Shown in pieces: positions 9,076-17,809 of a DNA stretch of 64,000 nt. The DNA comes from Pedobacter zeae (lineage in GTDB: Bacteria; Bacteroidota; Bacteroidia; Sphingobacteriales; Sphingobacteriaceae): the NCBI RefSeq assembly GCF_014196715.1, contig NZ_JACIEF010000002.1, positions 1,178,001 to 1,242,000 on the forward strand, read 5' to 3'. Position numbers and translations under genes: made by a program. Every line of letters starts with the position of its first letter. The first letter of the stretch is position 1. The notes beneath the pieces are model-generated. The model searched no databases, was not told the origin of the DNA, and saw only the letters and a program-made list of their open reading frames with translations.

Positions 9076-9490
9076 GTTTCTTGGCTCAAGGATTTGCTGG
9101 ATATAATAAGTTTTGAACCAGGTCATTTGGAATTCATTGCTAACAAGGTGAAGAAATTATTTAGTCAAAAGATGGGGGATCCCGAAACTGTAATTTCTGC
9201 ACTTACGAGATCTATTGCGGAAGTAAAAAAAACATGATGGGCTGACGGAGAAATTTGTAAATGATGCAATAGATTGGGAAAATTATAAAAAGTGGCAGGA
9301 AAAATTCAGAAAAGATTTTGCAGTATGGAATGCCGATGTTGATTGCGCAAATCTTGGTCGCGGGTATGACCTAATGGCGTTATTGAAAAAAAATCCTGGG
9401 GACTTTCCAATATGCGGCAGCTCTAAAAAGCAACCTTGGAAAAGCAATAATCTTATAAAACTGGTGTTCAGGGCAAAAATCAGCTATTGA
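9076..9490 (+). pseudogene. Frameshifted gene remnant, unknown family
   Basis: One frame is open without an ATG from 9076 to a TGA at 9235-9237. The next frame takes over at 9236 and is open to a TGA at 9488-9490. Together they read as about 137 residues of plausible soluble protein: the first part includes FEPGHLEFIANKVKKLF, the second includes TEKFVNDAIDWENYKKWQ. The switch coincides with a run of nine A residues (about 9224-9232), a typical indel site. The first part lacks a start codon and abuts the terminator of the preceding gene, so the 5' end is also lost. A third frame is open near the end, so a second frameshift is possible. I do not recognise the family. Confidence 0.5.
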
Positions 9491-9547
9491 GAAGTAGCGT
9501 TTAGAATACCTGTAACCAGTCCTTTTTTTGGATAAAGCGCTGATTAT

Positions 9548-9580
9548 AAAAAAAAAGGGTGTTCAGAATCGAACAACCCA
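9548..9580 (-). terminator. Terminator of the first tRNA pair
   Basis: Read on the minus strand, GGGTTGTTC pairs with GAACACCC around a six-base loop (one bulge), followed by nine T residues. It lies about 30 bases beyond the 3' end of tRNA-Leu and fits as the end of the tRNA-Gly/tRNA-Leu transcript. Confidence 0.75.
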
Positions 9581-9609
9581 ATGATATTTGGACATCAGTC
9601 CTATCTTGT

Positions 9610-9693
9610 ACTCAGAGCGGGAATCGAACCCGCACGCCTGTTGAGGGCACAGGATTTTAAGTCCTGCGTGTCTACCAGTTCCACCATCTGAGC
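9610..9693 (-). tRNA. tRNA-Leu (anticodon TAA)
   Basis: The minus strand folds as a class II tRNA: acceptor GCTCAGA pairs with TCTGAGT (one G-U), the anticodon loop ACTTAAAAT carries TAA, a variable arm follows, and the T arm has GGGTTCGATTCCC. The encoded molecule is 84 bases. CCA is not encoded. The sequence is identical to the copy at 12721-12804. It is the second tRNA of a tRNA-Gly/tRNA-Leu transcript with the hairpin at 9733-9754 between them. Confidence 0.96.
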
Positions 9694-9732
9694 CTAGTTC
9701 TTCCCGGTTTCCATCGGGTTACCTAATTAAAA

Positions 9733-9754
9733 ATGCCTTCTGGTAGGAAGGCAT
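9733..9754 (-). other. Inter-tRNA hairpin
   Basis: A perfect 8-base-pair stem, ATGCCTTC with GAAGGCAT, encloses a six-base loop between tRNA-Gly and tRNA-Leu. The duplicated tRNA pair has a hairpin at the same position (12825-12850) whose stem differs but still pairs. There is no T-run, so it looks like a processing or spacer structure and not a terminator. Confidence 0.6.
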
Positions 9755-9756
9755 CG

Positions 9757-9832
<76 letters not shown>

Positions 9833-9867
9833 AAAATTTACACATTCGCTGTGTTCCTTTGGGGTTG

Positions 9868-9898
9868 CAAATATAGAAATTTAACTTTTCAATGCAAA
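9868..9898 (-). promoter_or_regulatory. Bacteroidota promoter of the first tRNA pair
   Basis: On the minus strand TTTG (9898-9895) is followed after exactly 19 bases by TATATTTG (9875-9868), matching the -33/-7 consensus of the Bacteroidota primary sigma factor. The predicted start lies about 30 bases before tRNA-Gly. The second tRNA pair has the same arrangement at 12964-12993. Confidence 0.8.
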
Positions 9899-10281
9899 AA
9901 AATAAAATAAAAAAAATGTGCTAAATGGATTACTGGCTAAAAATGAGGACGATAAATTGAAATGGTTATTCGTAATCATGGTGCTGCTGTGTACTGAAGC
10001 CAATAATTATAATAAAAATGAAAGTAGCAAATCCATTCGGCAAGGTGCGGCACAACCGGTAAACCGCAGGTATTGGATGTTGTGCTGTCCAGGCAAAAGC
10101 CTGTTGCACGGAGATTAATAGGATAATTTTTTACCACAAAGAAGATAAGTAGGAAGTCAGCTAAGGGTGGTCGACCTCAAAGGCTTTTTTCATCGCGTTC
10201 AGGTTTGAATCTTTGATATTTGTTAATAATTGTTTTATAATTGTTAAAAGGCAGTCAGACTAAGATCAAAACCTCAAACAA
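9899..10281. other. Intergenic region, no gene seen
   Basis: A 383-base AT-rich gap between the tRNA promoter and the ROK kinase gene. A short plus-strand open frame (9918-10118) has no homologous-looking features and is probably chance. TTG- and TTTG-rich sequence near 10205-10245 may contain the ROK gene promoter, but no clean -33/-7 pair stands out. Confidence 0.4.
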
Positions 10282-11253
10282 ATGAAAACTTTAAACCATA
10301 CCAACATGGACCAATCTTGTGCAATTGGGATTGATGTGGGTGGCTCATCGCTCAAATGCGGTGTAGTGAACCAGCAAGGTGAAATTTTATATTCCACATT
10401 GATTCCGATGAAAAAAGCAAAAACACAAGGTGCTGTTATTGCGCTCATTGTGGAGGCGATCCAAACCTGTGCTTCGAAGGTTAAACAACCTATTCTGGGG
10501 GTTGGAATAGGATTTCCGGGAACGATATACAACAATAAAATTATTGCTGGCGCAGATAATTTACCGGGCTTTAAACAACTGGCCCTTGGCGAAATTTTGC
10601 AGGATGTAACCCGTTACAACATTATCATGGATAATGATGCCAATTTAATGGGACTTGGCGAAATGACCTATGGTGCAGCCAAAGATTGTAGCGATGTGGT
10701 TTTTCTTACGGTTGGTACAGGAGTAGGGGGTGCGGTGATGATTGACAATAAGTTATACGGCGGGTTCAGAAACCGGGGAACAGAATTAGGGCATATTATT
10801 ATTCAGCACAATGGTTTAGCCTGTGCCTGCGGTACCAAAGGATGTTTGGAAGCCTATGCTTCGGTAACCGCATTATTGAAACACTATCAGTTTATTCATC
10901 CGGGGATTCCCGAAACAGATGAAGTGGATGGCAGGTATATCGTAGAAAAGTACCTGGAAGGTGAGGAGTACGCGGTAAAAGCAATGGAACTGCATTTCGA
11001 TTACCTGGCTATAGGTATCATCAGTTTTATTAATATTTTTAGTCCCGAAAAAATTGTAATTGGCGGCGGTATCAGTGAAGCCGGAGCTTTTTATACCAGG
11101 GAAATAGAGCGGAGAATCAAAACAGTGGCCGTTCCGGTGTCTGCTATACGCTCACTGGTTGTTCCGGCCAAATTGGGCAATAAAGCAGGTTTGCTGGGCT
11201 GCGCCGCTAACGTTTTTCAAAAATTTAAAGCATTCGATTACGTAACCACTTAA
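10282..11253 (+). CDS. ROK-family sugar kinase (glucokinase-like)
   Basis: A 323-residue ROK kinase that probably phosphorylates glucose or an N-acetylated hexosamine with ATP in the cytosol. The phosphate-binding DVGGSS is at residues 18-23, the likely catalytic aspartate is in NDAN (Asp119), and VGTGVGG lies at 144-150. The ROK signature ends with the zinc site His171, Cys181, Cys183 and Cys188 in HIIIQHNGLACACGTKGC. It has no N-terminal DNA-binding domain, so it is an enzyme and not a NagC/XylR-type repressor. The second in-frame ATG (residue 9) is an alternative start, since most ROK kinases begin just before the phosphate motif. It stands alone, followed by a hairpin at 11259-11297. Confidence 0.92.
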   Translation: MKTLNHTNMDQSCAIGIDVGGSSLKCGVVNQQGEILYSTLIPMKKAKTQGAVIALIVEAIQTCASKVKQPILGVGIGFPGTIYNNKIIAGADNLPGFKQLALGEILQDVTRYNIIMDNDANLMGLGEMTYGAAKDCSDVVFLTVGTGVGGAVMIDNKLYGGFRNRGTELGHIIIQHNGLACACGTKGCLEAYASVTALLKHYQFIHPGIPETDEVDGRYIVEKYLEGEEYAVKAMELHFDYLAIGIISFINIFSPEKIVIGGGISEAGAFYTREIERRIKTVAVPVSAIRSLVVPAKLGNKAGLLGCAANVFQKFKAFDYVTT

Positions 11254-11562
11254 ATTTTAGTTCAATAGCCCTGGTAGGTAAGGAGGGTTATTGAACTAAC
11301 GGATATTTATCCTCAGCGGTAAAATTGCTAAACACATGTTTGCTATTGTAAAGGGAGTCGGAAACCTAATCCGGGGAAACGTTTCGATTCTCTTGTTGTA
11401 CGCTCAATCTTACAGTTTTTCAAACACTTCATATACCGGTGAAAGCGGGAGCCAATGGCTAAGCCCAGTTAGGAAAAGCCGGTGATTTTTCCCAAGCTGC
11501 TGAACTCAGTTGATACACAGCTTTGTCTCCGCATTTTTTCTTATTTTAACTGCATATTGTGT
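11254..11562. other. Intergenic region with a strong inverted repeat
   Basis: Just after the ROK gene, AGTTCAATAGCCCT (11259-11272) pairs with AGGGTTATTGAACT (11284-11297), 14 bases with one G-T pair and an 11-base loop. No T-run follows, so it is either a weak terminator or a palindromic intergenic element. Nothing else in the gap is recognisable. Confidence 0.5.
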
Positions 11563-12588
11563 ATGAAACCATTTTACCTTATTTTCTCCTTAATATTAGG
11601 CTTCCTAACCGGGTGTAAAACTACGGGTCAAACCCCGGTTGAAATTGTTGATCACTATTACCAAAGCGGGAAATTCAATGGAAGCATATTGATCGCTCAA
11701 AATAACCAAGTCGTTATCGATACAGTTTTCGGCTACCGGGATTTAAATAATAAAACAGCACTAAACAAAGAGATACCATTTTATATTGCTTCATTGAGTA
11801 AACCCATAACAGCCATTGCAATTACGCTTATGGCAGAAAAAGGACTGCTTTCATTTAATGATAAAGCTGTAAAATTTGTTGAAAACCTTCCTGCTTACAC
11901 CCGCAATATGACCATAAAGCAATTGTTAAATCATACATCGGGAATAAGAGATTATGAAAATGTACTCAAAAAGAAAGGTCTTAGCAATACCGATGTAGTT
12001 TATTGGCTTCATGGGCAGGATGGGTTGGCATTTGAACCCGGAACAAAATTTCAGTACAGCAATTCAGGCTACATTATTTTGTCGTTGATCATCGAAAAGA
12101 TTTCCAAAATGACCTATGCCGAATTTTTGAAACAAAATATTTTCGATCCTTTGCAGATGCATCACACCACGGTTTATGAGTCAGGTACGGTTATAGCCAG
12201 CAAGGCGATCGGGTATAACAAGGATAAAGAAGTGGATGATTATTCCATACTGACGACAGGAGATGGGGGCATTTATTCCACGGCAGAAGATCTTTTTAAA
12301 CTGGATAAGGCATTAAGAACCAATCAATTGTTATCAGAAGAACGTACCAAACAGCTATATCAAACACCGGTGTTGAAAGATGGCACCAGTTCTAAATATG
12401 GAGCAGGATGGTTTATTAAAAAAATTGATGGGGACATGATCGCCCAACATACAGGTGGATTAGCAGGTTTCAGAAGCCTGTTTTGGCGAAACCTAAAAAA
12501 CGGCTACACGATAATTGCACTAACCAATCAGGGTGATGCCTTTCCTGTTTTTGATTTTCTGAATGACATAACAGAGACCTTGAAATAG
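11563..12588 (+). CDS. Secreted serine hydrolase, class C beta-lactamase / DD-peptidase fold (lipoprotein)
   Basis: A 341-residue protein starting at the ATG at 11563; the open frame reaches back to 11482 but only this start places a lipoprotein signal at the N-terminus (hydrophobic helix, then LTGC with Cys18). The beta-lactamase superfamily motifs are all present: SLSK with Ser77 and Lys80, YSN at 165-167 and HTG at 296-298. This fold covers D-alanyl-D-alanine carboxypeptidases, esterases and class C lactamases; the short loops and the Bacteroidota lipoprotein form favour an esterase or peptidase acting in the periplasm or at the surface, but the substrate is unknown. Monocistronic; a bidirectional terminator follows at 12671. 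Confidence 0.9.
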   Translation: MKPFYLIFSLILGFLTGCKTTGQTPVEIVDHYYQSGKFNGSILIAQNNQVVIDTVFGYRDLNNKTALNKEIPFYIASLSKPITAIAITLMAEKGLLSFNDKAVKFVENLPAYTRNMTIKQLLNHTSGIRDYENVLKKKGLSNTDVVYWLHGQDGLAFEPGTKFQYSNSGYIILSLIIEKISKMTYAEFLKQNIFDPLQMHHTTVYESGTVIASKAIGYNKDKEVDDYSILTTGDGGIYSTAEDLFKLDKALRTNQLLSEERTKQLYQTPVLKDGTSSKYGAGWFIKKIDGDMIAQHTGGLAGFRSLFWRNLKNGYTIIALTNQGDAFPVFDFLNDITETLK

Positions 12589-12670
12589 TATGTAATTCTT
12601 TATCGGGATTGTAGATTGAACGAAGCGATAGGATTGATCCCTAATATTGCCGCTTAGCAATAATAGTAAA

Positions 12671-12701
12671 CAAAAAAGCCTCGATTTTCATCAAGGCTTT
12701 T
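12671..12701. terminator. Bidirectional terminator
   Basis: AAAAAGCCTcGAT pairs with ATCaAGGCTTTTT around a short T-rich loop, with T-runs on both strands. It serves the serine hydrolase gene on the plus strand and the second tRNA pair on the minus strand. Confidence 0.8.
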
Positions 12702-12720
12702 TGTTCGATTCTTTTGTTGT

Positions 12721-12804
12721 ACTCAGAGCGGGAATCGAACCCGCACGCCTGTTGAGGGCACAGGATTTTAAGTCCTGCGTGTCTACCAGTTCCACCATCT
12801 GAGC
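12721..12804 (-). tRNA. tRNA-Leu (anticodon TAA), second copy
   Basis: Identical over all 84 bases to the tRNA-Leu at 9610-9693. It is the second tRNA of a duplicated tRNA-Gly/tRNA-Leu transcript. Confidence 0.96.
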
Positions 12805-12824
12805 AGGTGTTCACCTTTTAAATA

Positions 12825-12850
12825 AAATGCTTTCCGTTAAGAAAGCATTT
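12825..12850 (-). other. Inter-tRNA hairpin, second copy
   Basis: AAATGCTTTC (12825-12834) pairs perfectly with GAAAGCATTT (12841-12850) around a six-base loop. Compared with the hairpin at 9733-9754 one G-C pair has become A-T while pairing is kept, a compensatory change that argues for a functional structure. Confidence 0.6.
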
Positions 12851-12852
12851 AG

Positions 12853-12925
<73 letters not shown>

Positions 12926-12963
12926 ATCAACAAAACTGATGTTGTTGTTTCGTTTTGGTGATG

Positions 12964-12993
12964 CAAATATAGGCAGATTTATATATCTGTCAA
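12964..12993 (-). promoter_or_regulatory. Bacteroidota promoter of the second tRNA pair
   Basis: On the minus strand TTG (12993-12991), 19 bases, then TATATTTG (12971-12964). It lies 38 bases before the tRNA-Gly 5' end, almost the same distance as in the first copy, although the flanking sequence is otherwise different. Confidence 0.8.
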
Positions 12994-13019
12994 GGAATTT
13001 CTTGTTAAAAAATTAATAT

Positions 13020-13508
13020 TTAATTTAAATTGCTGGCTTTCAGTGCAAGTAAAATTAAATCCGTTTCAAAACCTTTTGCCTGGAGGTAGCTCATGAGCTT
13101 ATTTTTTCTTTTAAACGGATCATTTTCGGAGAGGCTTTCTGCTTTTTTAAGTGCTAATCTTGCTATCGTCTGTTCATAATCATCCTCATCAATACTGTAA
13201 ATTGCCTTTTGTAAAATTTTATCCGGTACGCCTTTCAGTTTTAAACCCTGTTTAATTTTAAGCCTTCCCCAATGTTTGATGTTAAATTTGCCAGAAACAT
13301 AACTTTTCGCAAAACGCTCTTCATTTAAAAAATTGTTTACAATCAGTTCGGTGATGATTTCTTCCAGCTCCTCACCACGCATGCCCCATTCTACCAGTTT
13401 ATAGCGTACTTCCTGTTGCGAGCGCTCCTGGTAAACGCAAAAATTTTCGGCTTTGGCCAAAGCTTGTTTTTTATCCAATAATACTGCGTCTTGTTTACTG
13501 CTTTTCAT
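13020..13508 (-). CDS. recX: RecX family regulatory protein
   Basis: A 162-residue, mostly helical, charged protein with the RecX pattern: an N-terminal segment like CVYQERSQQEVRYKLVEWG, then LNEERFAKSYVSGKF and the central WGRLKIKQGLKLKGV. RecX binds RecA filaments and limits RecA recombinase and co-protease activity. Length is typical. It is transcribed divergently from murF-alr with about 60 bases between the starts and stands away from recA, as often in this phylum. Confidence 0.9.
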   Translation of the reverse strand: MKSSKQDAVLLDKKQALAKAENFCVYQERSQQEVRYKLVEWGMRGEELEEIITELIVNNFLNEERFAKSYVSGKFNIKHWGRLKIKQGLKLKGVPDKILQKAIYSIDEDDYEQTIARLALKKAESLSENDPFKRKNKLMSYLQAKGFETDLILLALKASNLN

Positions 13509-13569
13509 AATTAATTACTGAAATTCGTAAAAATAAAAGCGATTACCGTATTTTTCTGAATATAATACC

Positions 13570-16029
13570 ATGCAAAACCCAATATATACCATTGCCAAAA
13601 TAGCCGAAATTTTAAATGCTGATTCCAAATTAGTTGATGCAGAGGTGATTATTCAATACCTGGTAATCGATAGCCGTTCCATTCTGGTGCCAGAAAATTC
13701 TGTGTTTTTTGCTTTGTCTTCGCACCGCGACGGGCACGAGTTCATAAAAGATGCTTACGCCAGGGATATCCGTAATTTTGTGGTCACCAAAGCTGAATAT
13801 GTAAATCAATATCCGGATGGTAATTTTTTACTGGTTGATAATGTTTTGGCCGCCCTGCAGCAACTCAGCATTTACCATCGGGAACAGTTTCAGCTCCAAA
13901 CCATTGGCATTACAGGCAGTAACGGGAAAACCATAGTAAAGGAGTGGCTTTATCAGCTTTTGGCAGCCGATTTCAATATTGTTAAAAGTCCTAAAAGTTA
14001 CAACTCGCAAATTGGTGTGCCGCTTTCGGTTTGGCAGATTGAAGCCGATCATACCTTGGGGATTTTCGAAGCCGGTATTTCTGCCGCAAACGAAATGCAG
14101 CGCCTGGCCGAGATTATTCAGCCCGGAATAGGAATTTTAACCAACATCGGTGAAGCACATGCCGAAGGGTTCAGCTCCAAAAAAGAAAAACTCACCGAGA
14201 AACTGAAGCTTTTTAGCGGCTCAGACCTATTCATTTATTCGCCCGAATATGTAACCGGGATCAGTACAAAAGATCTACCCGGTAAGAAAAAATTTACCTG
14301 GAGCAGCAAGCAGCTTGCAGACCTACAGATTACCGCTGTTGAACCCATTGAAGGAAATTGCTATTTAAGGGCCATTTATCAGGATACCGAAATAGCCTGC
14401 ATGCTCCCTTTTAAGGATAAAGCTTCAATAGAAAATGGCATGATCTGCTGGGCAACCTTATTGGCCCTGGGTTATACCCCCGAACAGGCCGATGCGCGTT
14501 TAGAAAAACTAAGCCATGTTAGCATGCGCCTGGAACTGAAAAATGGCATTAACCAGTGTTCCATTATCGACGATTCGTACAGCGCCGATATCTCTTCCCT
14601 GGCTATTGCACTCGATTTTTTAAATCAGCAGAACCAACACCCCAAAAAAACCGTTATTCTTTCCGAATTATTTGAAACCGGAAGGGATGATCTTGATTTA
14701 TATACCGAAATTGCGGAGTTACTTGCTCAAAAAAAGGTAAACCGCTTAATCGGTATCGGAACACATATTTCGCGGTATGCTGATCTTTTTAATTTCGAAA
14801 CCCAATTTTTTGACGATACCAATGCCTTTGTAGAAGCTTTTCCGGGTTTACAATTCAGTCACGAAACCATATTGGTAAAAGGGGCGAGGCGTTTCGGTTT
14901 TGGCCGGATCAGTAAATTGCTTACCCAAAAAATACACGATACGGTTTTGGAAATCGACCTCAATGCAATGGTAGGCAACCTGCAGTTTTACCGTTCCAAA
15001 ATTAAGCCGGGTGTGAAGATCATGGCCATGGTTAAAGCTTTCTCTTACGGGAGTGGCAGTTTCGAAATTGCCAATTTATTGCAGTTTCATAAGGTAGATT
15101 ATCTTGCGGTAGCTTATGCCGATGAGGGTATAGCCTTACGCAAAGCCGGTATTACGCTACCGATTATGGTGATGAGTCCGGAAGAATCGGCCTTCGAAGC
15201 CATTATCAGGCACAGGCTCGAGCCCGAAATTTACAGCTTAGAAATCCTGAACAGTTTTTTAAATGCGCTATCGGATTACGACTTCGATTACCCGATCCAC
15301 ATTAAAATCGACAGTGGCATGCACCGTTTAGGTTTCGATCAAACTGAAGTGGATGCCTTAGCGGCCCTGTTAAAAGATTCGGCAAGGGTAAAAGTGCAGA
15401 GTATTTTTTCTCACCTGGTGGCGAGCGATGCTGCCGAACATGATGGATTTACCCGGCAGCAGATCGATACATTTAAAATTATTGCCCACCAGCTGGTAAA
15501 CGTTTTAGGCTACAAGCCATTACTGCATATTGCTAACACTTCCGGCATCTCACGCTGGCCCGAGGCCCAGATGGATATGGTGCGTTTAGGAATTGGCCTG
15601 TATGGTTTCGATGCCGCATTGGCCAACAACCGCGGACTACAAACCGTAATGGTGCTTAAAACAACCGTTACGCAGGTAAAAAACCTGCAACCTGGTGAAA
15701 CCGTGGGGTATAGCAGGAGAGGCATCATGCCAAACGGGGGAAAAATAGCCACGGTAAAAATCGGCTATGCAGACGGGTATACGAGGTACTTTGGCAATGG
15801 CGTAGGTAAAATGCTCATAAACGGACATTTAGTGCCGGTAATAGGCTCGATCTGTATGGATATGACCATGCTGGATGTAACAGGGATCGATGTAAAGCCC
15901 GGCGACGAAGCCATTGTTTTTAACCAGGAGCATACCATTATGCAGCTCGCCAAAGATATTAATACTATTCCATATGAAATCCTGACCAATATTTCACAAC
16001 GGGTTAAAAGGGTTTATTTCTATGAGTAG
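13570..16029 (+). CDS. murF-alr: Bifunctional MurF ligase / alanine racemase
   Basis: An 819-residue fusion. Residues 1-~450 are a Mur ligase (UDP-MurNAc-tripeptide : D-Ala-D-Ala ligase) with the ATP loop GSNGKT at 116-121; residues ~455-819 are alanine racemase, with EIDLNA at the start, the pyridoxal-phosphate lysine at about residue 489 in MVKAFSYGSG, and GYADGYTRYFG plus CMDMTMLDV in the C-terminal domain. The fusion joins production of D-alanine to the step that consumes D-Ala-D-Ala in peptidoglycan synthesis, and is known from Bacteroidota. In the Mur half GKTIVKEW replaces the usual GKT(T)xKE, so the loop is intact; the racemase loop has KAFSYG where most racemases have KANAYG. The start is the first ATG after a short A/T-rich gap. 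Confidence 0.95.
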   Translation: MQNPIYTIAKIAEILNADSKLVDAEVIIQYLVIDSRSILVPENSVFFALSSHRDGHEFIKDAYARDIRNFVVTKAEYVNQYPDGNFLLVDNVLAALQQLSIYHREQFQLQTIGITGSNGKTIVKEWLYQLLAADFNIVKSPKSYNSQIGVPLSVWQIEADHTLGIFEAGISAANEMQRLAEIIQPGIGILTNIGEAHAEGFSSKKEKLTEKLKLFSGSDLFIYSPEYVTGISTKDLPGKKKFTWSSKQLADLQITAVEPIEGNCYLRAIYQDTEIACMLPFKDKASIENGMICWATLLALGYTPEQADARLEKLSHVSMRLELKNGINQCSIIDDSYSADISSLAIALDFLNQQNQHPKKTVILSELFETGRDDLDLYTEIAELLAQKKVNRLIGIGTHISRYADLFNFETQFFDDTNAFVEAFPGLQFSHETILVKGARRFGFGRISKLLTQKIHDTVLEIDLNAMVGNLQFYRSKIKPGVKIMAMVKAFSYGSGSFEIANLLQFHKVDYLAVAYADEGIALRKAGITLPIMVMSPEESAFEAIIRHRLEPEIYSLEILNSFLNALSDYDFDYPIHIKIDSGMHRLGFDQTEVDALAALLKDSARVKVQSIFSHLVASDAAEHDGFTRQQIDTFKIIAHQLVNVLGYKPLLHIANTSGISRWPEAQMDMVRLGIGLYGFDAALANNRGLQTVMVLKTTVTQVKNLQPGETVGYSRRGIMPNGGKIATVKIGYADGYTRYFGNGVGKMLINGHLVPVIGSICMDMTMLDVTGIDVKPGDEAIVFNQEHTIMQLAKDINTIPYEILTNISQRVKRVYFYE

Positions 16030-16285
16030 TTCATTAGTCATTGGTTCATTGGTCATTAGTACGGTAAATCGTCTAATGGTTCATTGGTTCACTTGTTCAT
16101 TGGTTATTAGTCTGGCAGATTGTCTAATGGTTCATTTGTTCATTGGTCATTAGTAGGACAGATTGCCTAATGGTCCGTTGGTTAATAGTTTGATGGTTCA
16201 TAGCCTACGTTAACGGCCAATTGTAATGGTATGCAACTCGCACAAATGAACCAATGACTAATGACCAATGAACGATTGAACACTT
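16030..16285. repeat. Low-complexity CATTAGT/CATTGGT repeat region
   Basis: Degenerate 7-9-base units such as TTCATTGGT and TCATTAGT are repeated about twenty times, ending in the reverse-complement form CCAATGACTAATGACCAATGAA. The two orientations could fold into a long imperfect stem. The same unit fills the gaps at 18398-18551 and 20870-21168. No gene is present. Confidence 0.8.
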
Positions 16286-16301
16286 ATAACTAAAAATATG
16301 T

Positions 16302-16309
16302 TATTTTTG
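16302..16309 (+). promoter_or_regulatory. -7 element immediately before a start codon
   Basis: TATTTTTG matches TAnnTTTG and is separated from the ATG at 16314 by only four bases (CGCC). A possible TTG -33 box is at 16276-16278 (23 bases away, slightly long). The transcript may begin at or next to the ATG. The same arrangement is seen at recR (21176-21188). Confidence 0.5.
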
Positions 16310-16313
16310 CGCC

Positions 16314-16904
16314 ATGAATAAAGTTGGGAAAGCCATTTTAAACTATCTCATTAAAGGCTTATTAATAGTTGTACCCATTGCCGTGAGTGTTTTTATTGTG
16401 CTTTGGGCAGTTACAACGGTTGATAGCTGGCTAAATGTAAAGAATATATTTGGCGTTAATCCGCTTACCGGCGAAAGCAGGAACATCCCAGGCCTGGGTT
16501 TACTTACCGTAGTGACCATTATTTTACTGGCAGGTATTTTTGTAACCAATTTTGTTACCGAACCCATGTATAACTGGTTCCAGCGGATGATGCACAGGTT
16601 ACCGCTGCTTAATTTCATCTACTCCTCTATAAAAGATCTGACTGAAGCCTTTGTGGGCGACGAAAAGAAGTTCAATCACCCGGTATTGGTTGAGGTAGAA
16701 GGTGGCTTAAAAAAGATTGGTTTTTTAACGCAGAACGACCTAAACAAACTGGATTTGCCCAACGAGGTGGCGGTTTATTTTCCGCTTTCCTATTCCTTTG
16801 CCGGCCAGCTGTGTATTGTACAGCGCGATAAGGTTACCGATTTGAAAATGACTGCTGCTGATGCCATGAAACTGGTGGTAAGCGGTGGGGTAAGTGGACT
16901 CTAA
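16314..16904 (+). CDS. DUF502 family membrane protein
   Basis: A 196-residue inner-membrane protein with two strongly hydrophobic segments at about residues 10-32 and 60-80, then a soluble C-terminal half. The motif PLLNFIYSSIKDLTEAF (after the second helix) and the later PLSYSFAGQL resemble the DUF502 family, whose function is not established. The gene starts four bases after a candidate -7 promoter element and ends 13 bases before the next gene, so the two are probably co-transcribed. Confidence 0.8.
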   Translation: MNKVGKAILNYLIKGLLIVVPIAVSVFIVLWAVTTVDSWLNVKNIFGVNPLTGESRNIPGLGLLTVVTIILLAGIFVTNFVTEPMYNWFQRMMHRLPLLNFIYSSIKDLTEAFVGDEKKFNHPVLVEVEGGLKKIGFLTQNDLNKLDLPNEVAVYFPLSYSFAGQLCIVQRDKVTDLKMTAADAMKLVVSGGVSGL

Positions 16905-16917
16905 ACAGATACAGACC

Positions 16918-17262
16918 ATGATTACCATTTATCACAATAACAGGTGCAGCAAAAGCCGGAGTGCTTTACAGGAACTCGAAAAAAGCGGAAAAGAATTTGA
17001 AATAGTGTACTACCTGGATACACCACCAAACCAAGCAGTGCTTACCACAATTGTAGCCAAACTGGGTATTAAGCCAATAGAATTGGTTAGAAAAGGGGAG
17101 CGGGTTTTTATCGACCACTATAAAGGCAAAACCCTTAGTGATGAAGAATGGATCGAAGCCATGGTTAAACACCCTGTTTTAATTGAACGTCCGATCGTAA
17201 TTTCAGGTAACCAGGCCGTTATTGCCCGCCCCACAGAAAAAATACAGGAAATTTTAGGGTAA
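16918..17262 (+). CDS. ArsC-like (glutaredoxin-type arsenate reductase family) protein
   Basis: A 114-residue thioredoxin-fold protein of the ArsC/Spx family. The ATG at 16918 is preferred over the one at 16894 because family members begin directly with the first strand (here MITIYHN) and the length then fits. The redox cysteine is Cys10 in NNRCSKSR, and the conserved C-terminal RPIVI is at about 93-97. Only one active-site cysteine is present, as in glutathione/glutaredoxin-linked ArsC. No arsenic efflux or ArsR gene is nearby, so arsenate may not be the substrate; many such chromosomal copies are uncharacterised oxidoreductases. Confidence 0.88.
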   Translation: MITIYHNNRCSKSRSALQELEKSGKEFEIVYYLDTPPNQAVLTTIVAKLGIKPIELVRKGERVFIDHYKGKTLSDEEWIEAMVKHPVLIERPIVISGNQAVIARPTEKIQEILG

Positions 17263-17285
17263 CCTTGCCGGCCTTAGCCTGGTGC

Positions 17286-17780
17286 TTAAAAAATATTTTT
17301 GCAGCTGAACAGGATAATCACAAAAATAATTAACCCGAACAATAACCTCGAATAATACTCGCGGATAAAAAGTCCGGTAAATATCAGCATGTCATCGTCG
17401 ATATTGCTGTGGATATTGCCGTTCCCGGCCGATGCACTGAACAGGATCTGTTTATCTTTAAGGTTATTAAGCGACCAACGGCTGAGCCAGCTATTCTGGT
17501 AACGCCAATCGAAGGTTTCGCCTGATGCAAAAACGACCCTGGCCTTAAATCCCAGCCAATCGTAGGTGATAGTAGCCAGCGTTTCGTTCTGGTTATTTAA
17601 AATACGGGTTTCAGGTTTTGAAAACCCCTCGCTTTTTAAGAGATAGATCCCCGATTGTGTAGTGGCAATGGCCGTGTTTTTCCATGTGCCAAAATTCAAT
17701 GAGAATTTTAGGTAGCCATTACTGATGACCTGATAGTTACTATCAAATAAACCTTTTCTCCAAAATAATACCTGTTCCAT
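17286..17780 (-). CDS. Small single-helix membrane protein, tubby/LURP-like (paralogue 1)
   Basis: A 164-residue protein paralogous to its upstream neighbour. About 130 residues of short beta-strands rich in W, G, T and aromatic residues (FGTWKNTA, ITYDWLGFKARV, FDWRYQNSWLSRWSLNN) are followed by one membrane helix at the C-terminus (LLFGLIIFVIILF). The strand pattern recalls the tubby C-terminal/LURP-one beta-barrel fold, but this is only an impression. It starts 30 bases after the stop of its paralogue on the same strand. Function unknown. Confidence 0.7.
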   Translation of the reverse strand: MEQVLFWRKGLFDSNYQVISNGYLKFSLNFGTWKNTAIATTQSGIYLLKSEGFSKPETRILNNQNETLATITYDWLGFKARVVFASGETFDWRYQNSWLSRWSLNNLKDKQILFSASAGNGNIHSNIDDDMLIFTGLFIREYYSRLLFGLIIFVIILFSCKNIF

Positions 17781-17809
17781 CGCACAAAAGGATTTAATTC
17801 GTATGGTAA

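Noticed and set aside
9918-10118. 66-codon plus-strand open frame
   Set aside because: No family-like pattern, no promoter or ribosome-binding context; likely chance in AT-rich spacer.
16918-17262. Arsenic resistance locus
   Set aside because: Only an ArsC-like gene is present, without arsR, arsB or arsenite efflux genes, so no resistance operon can be claimed.
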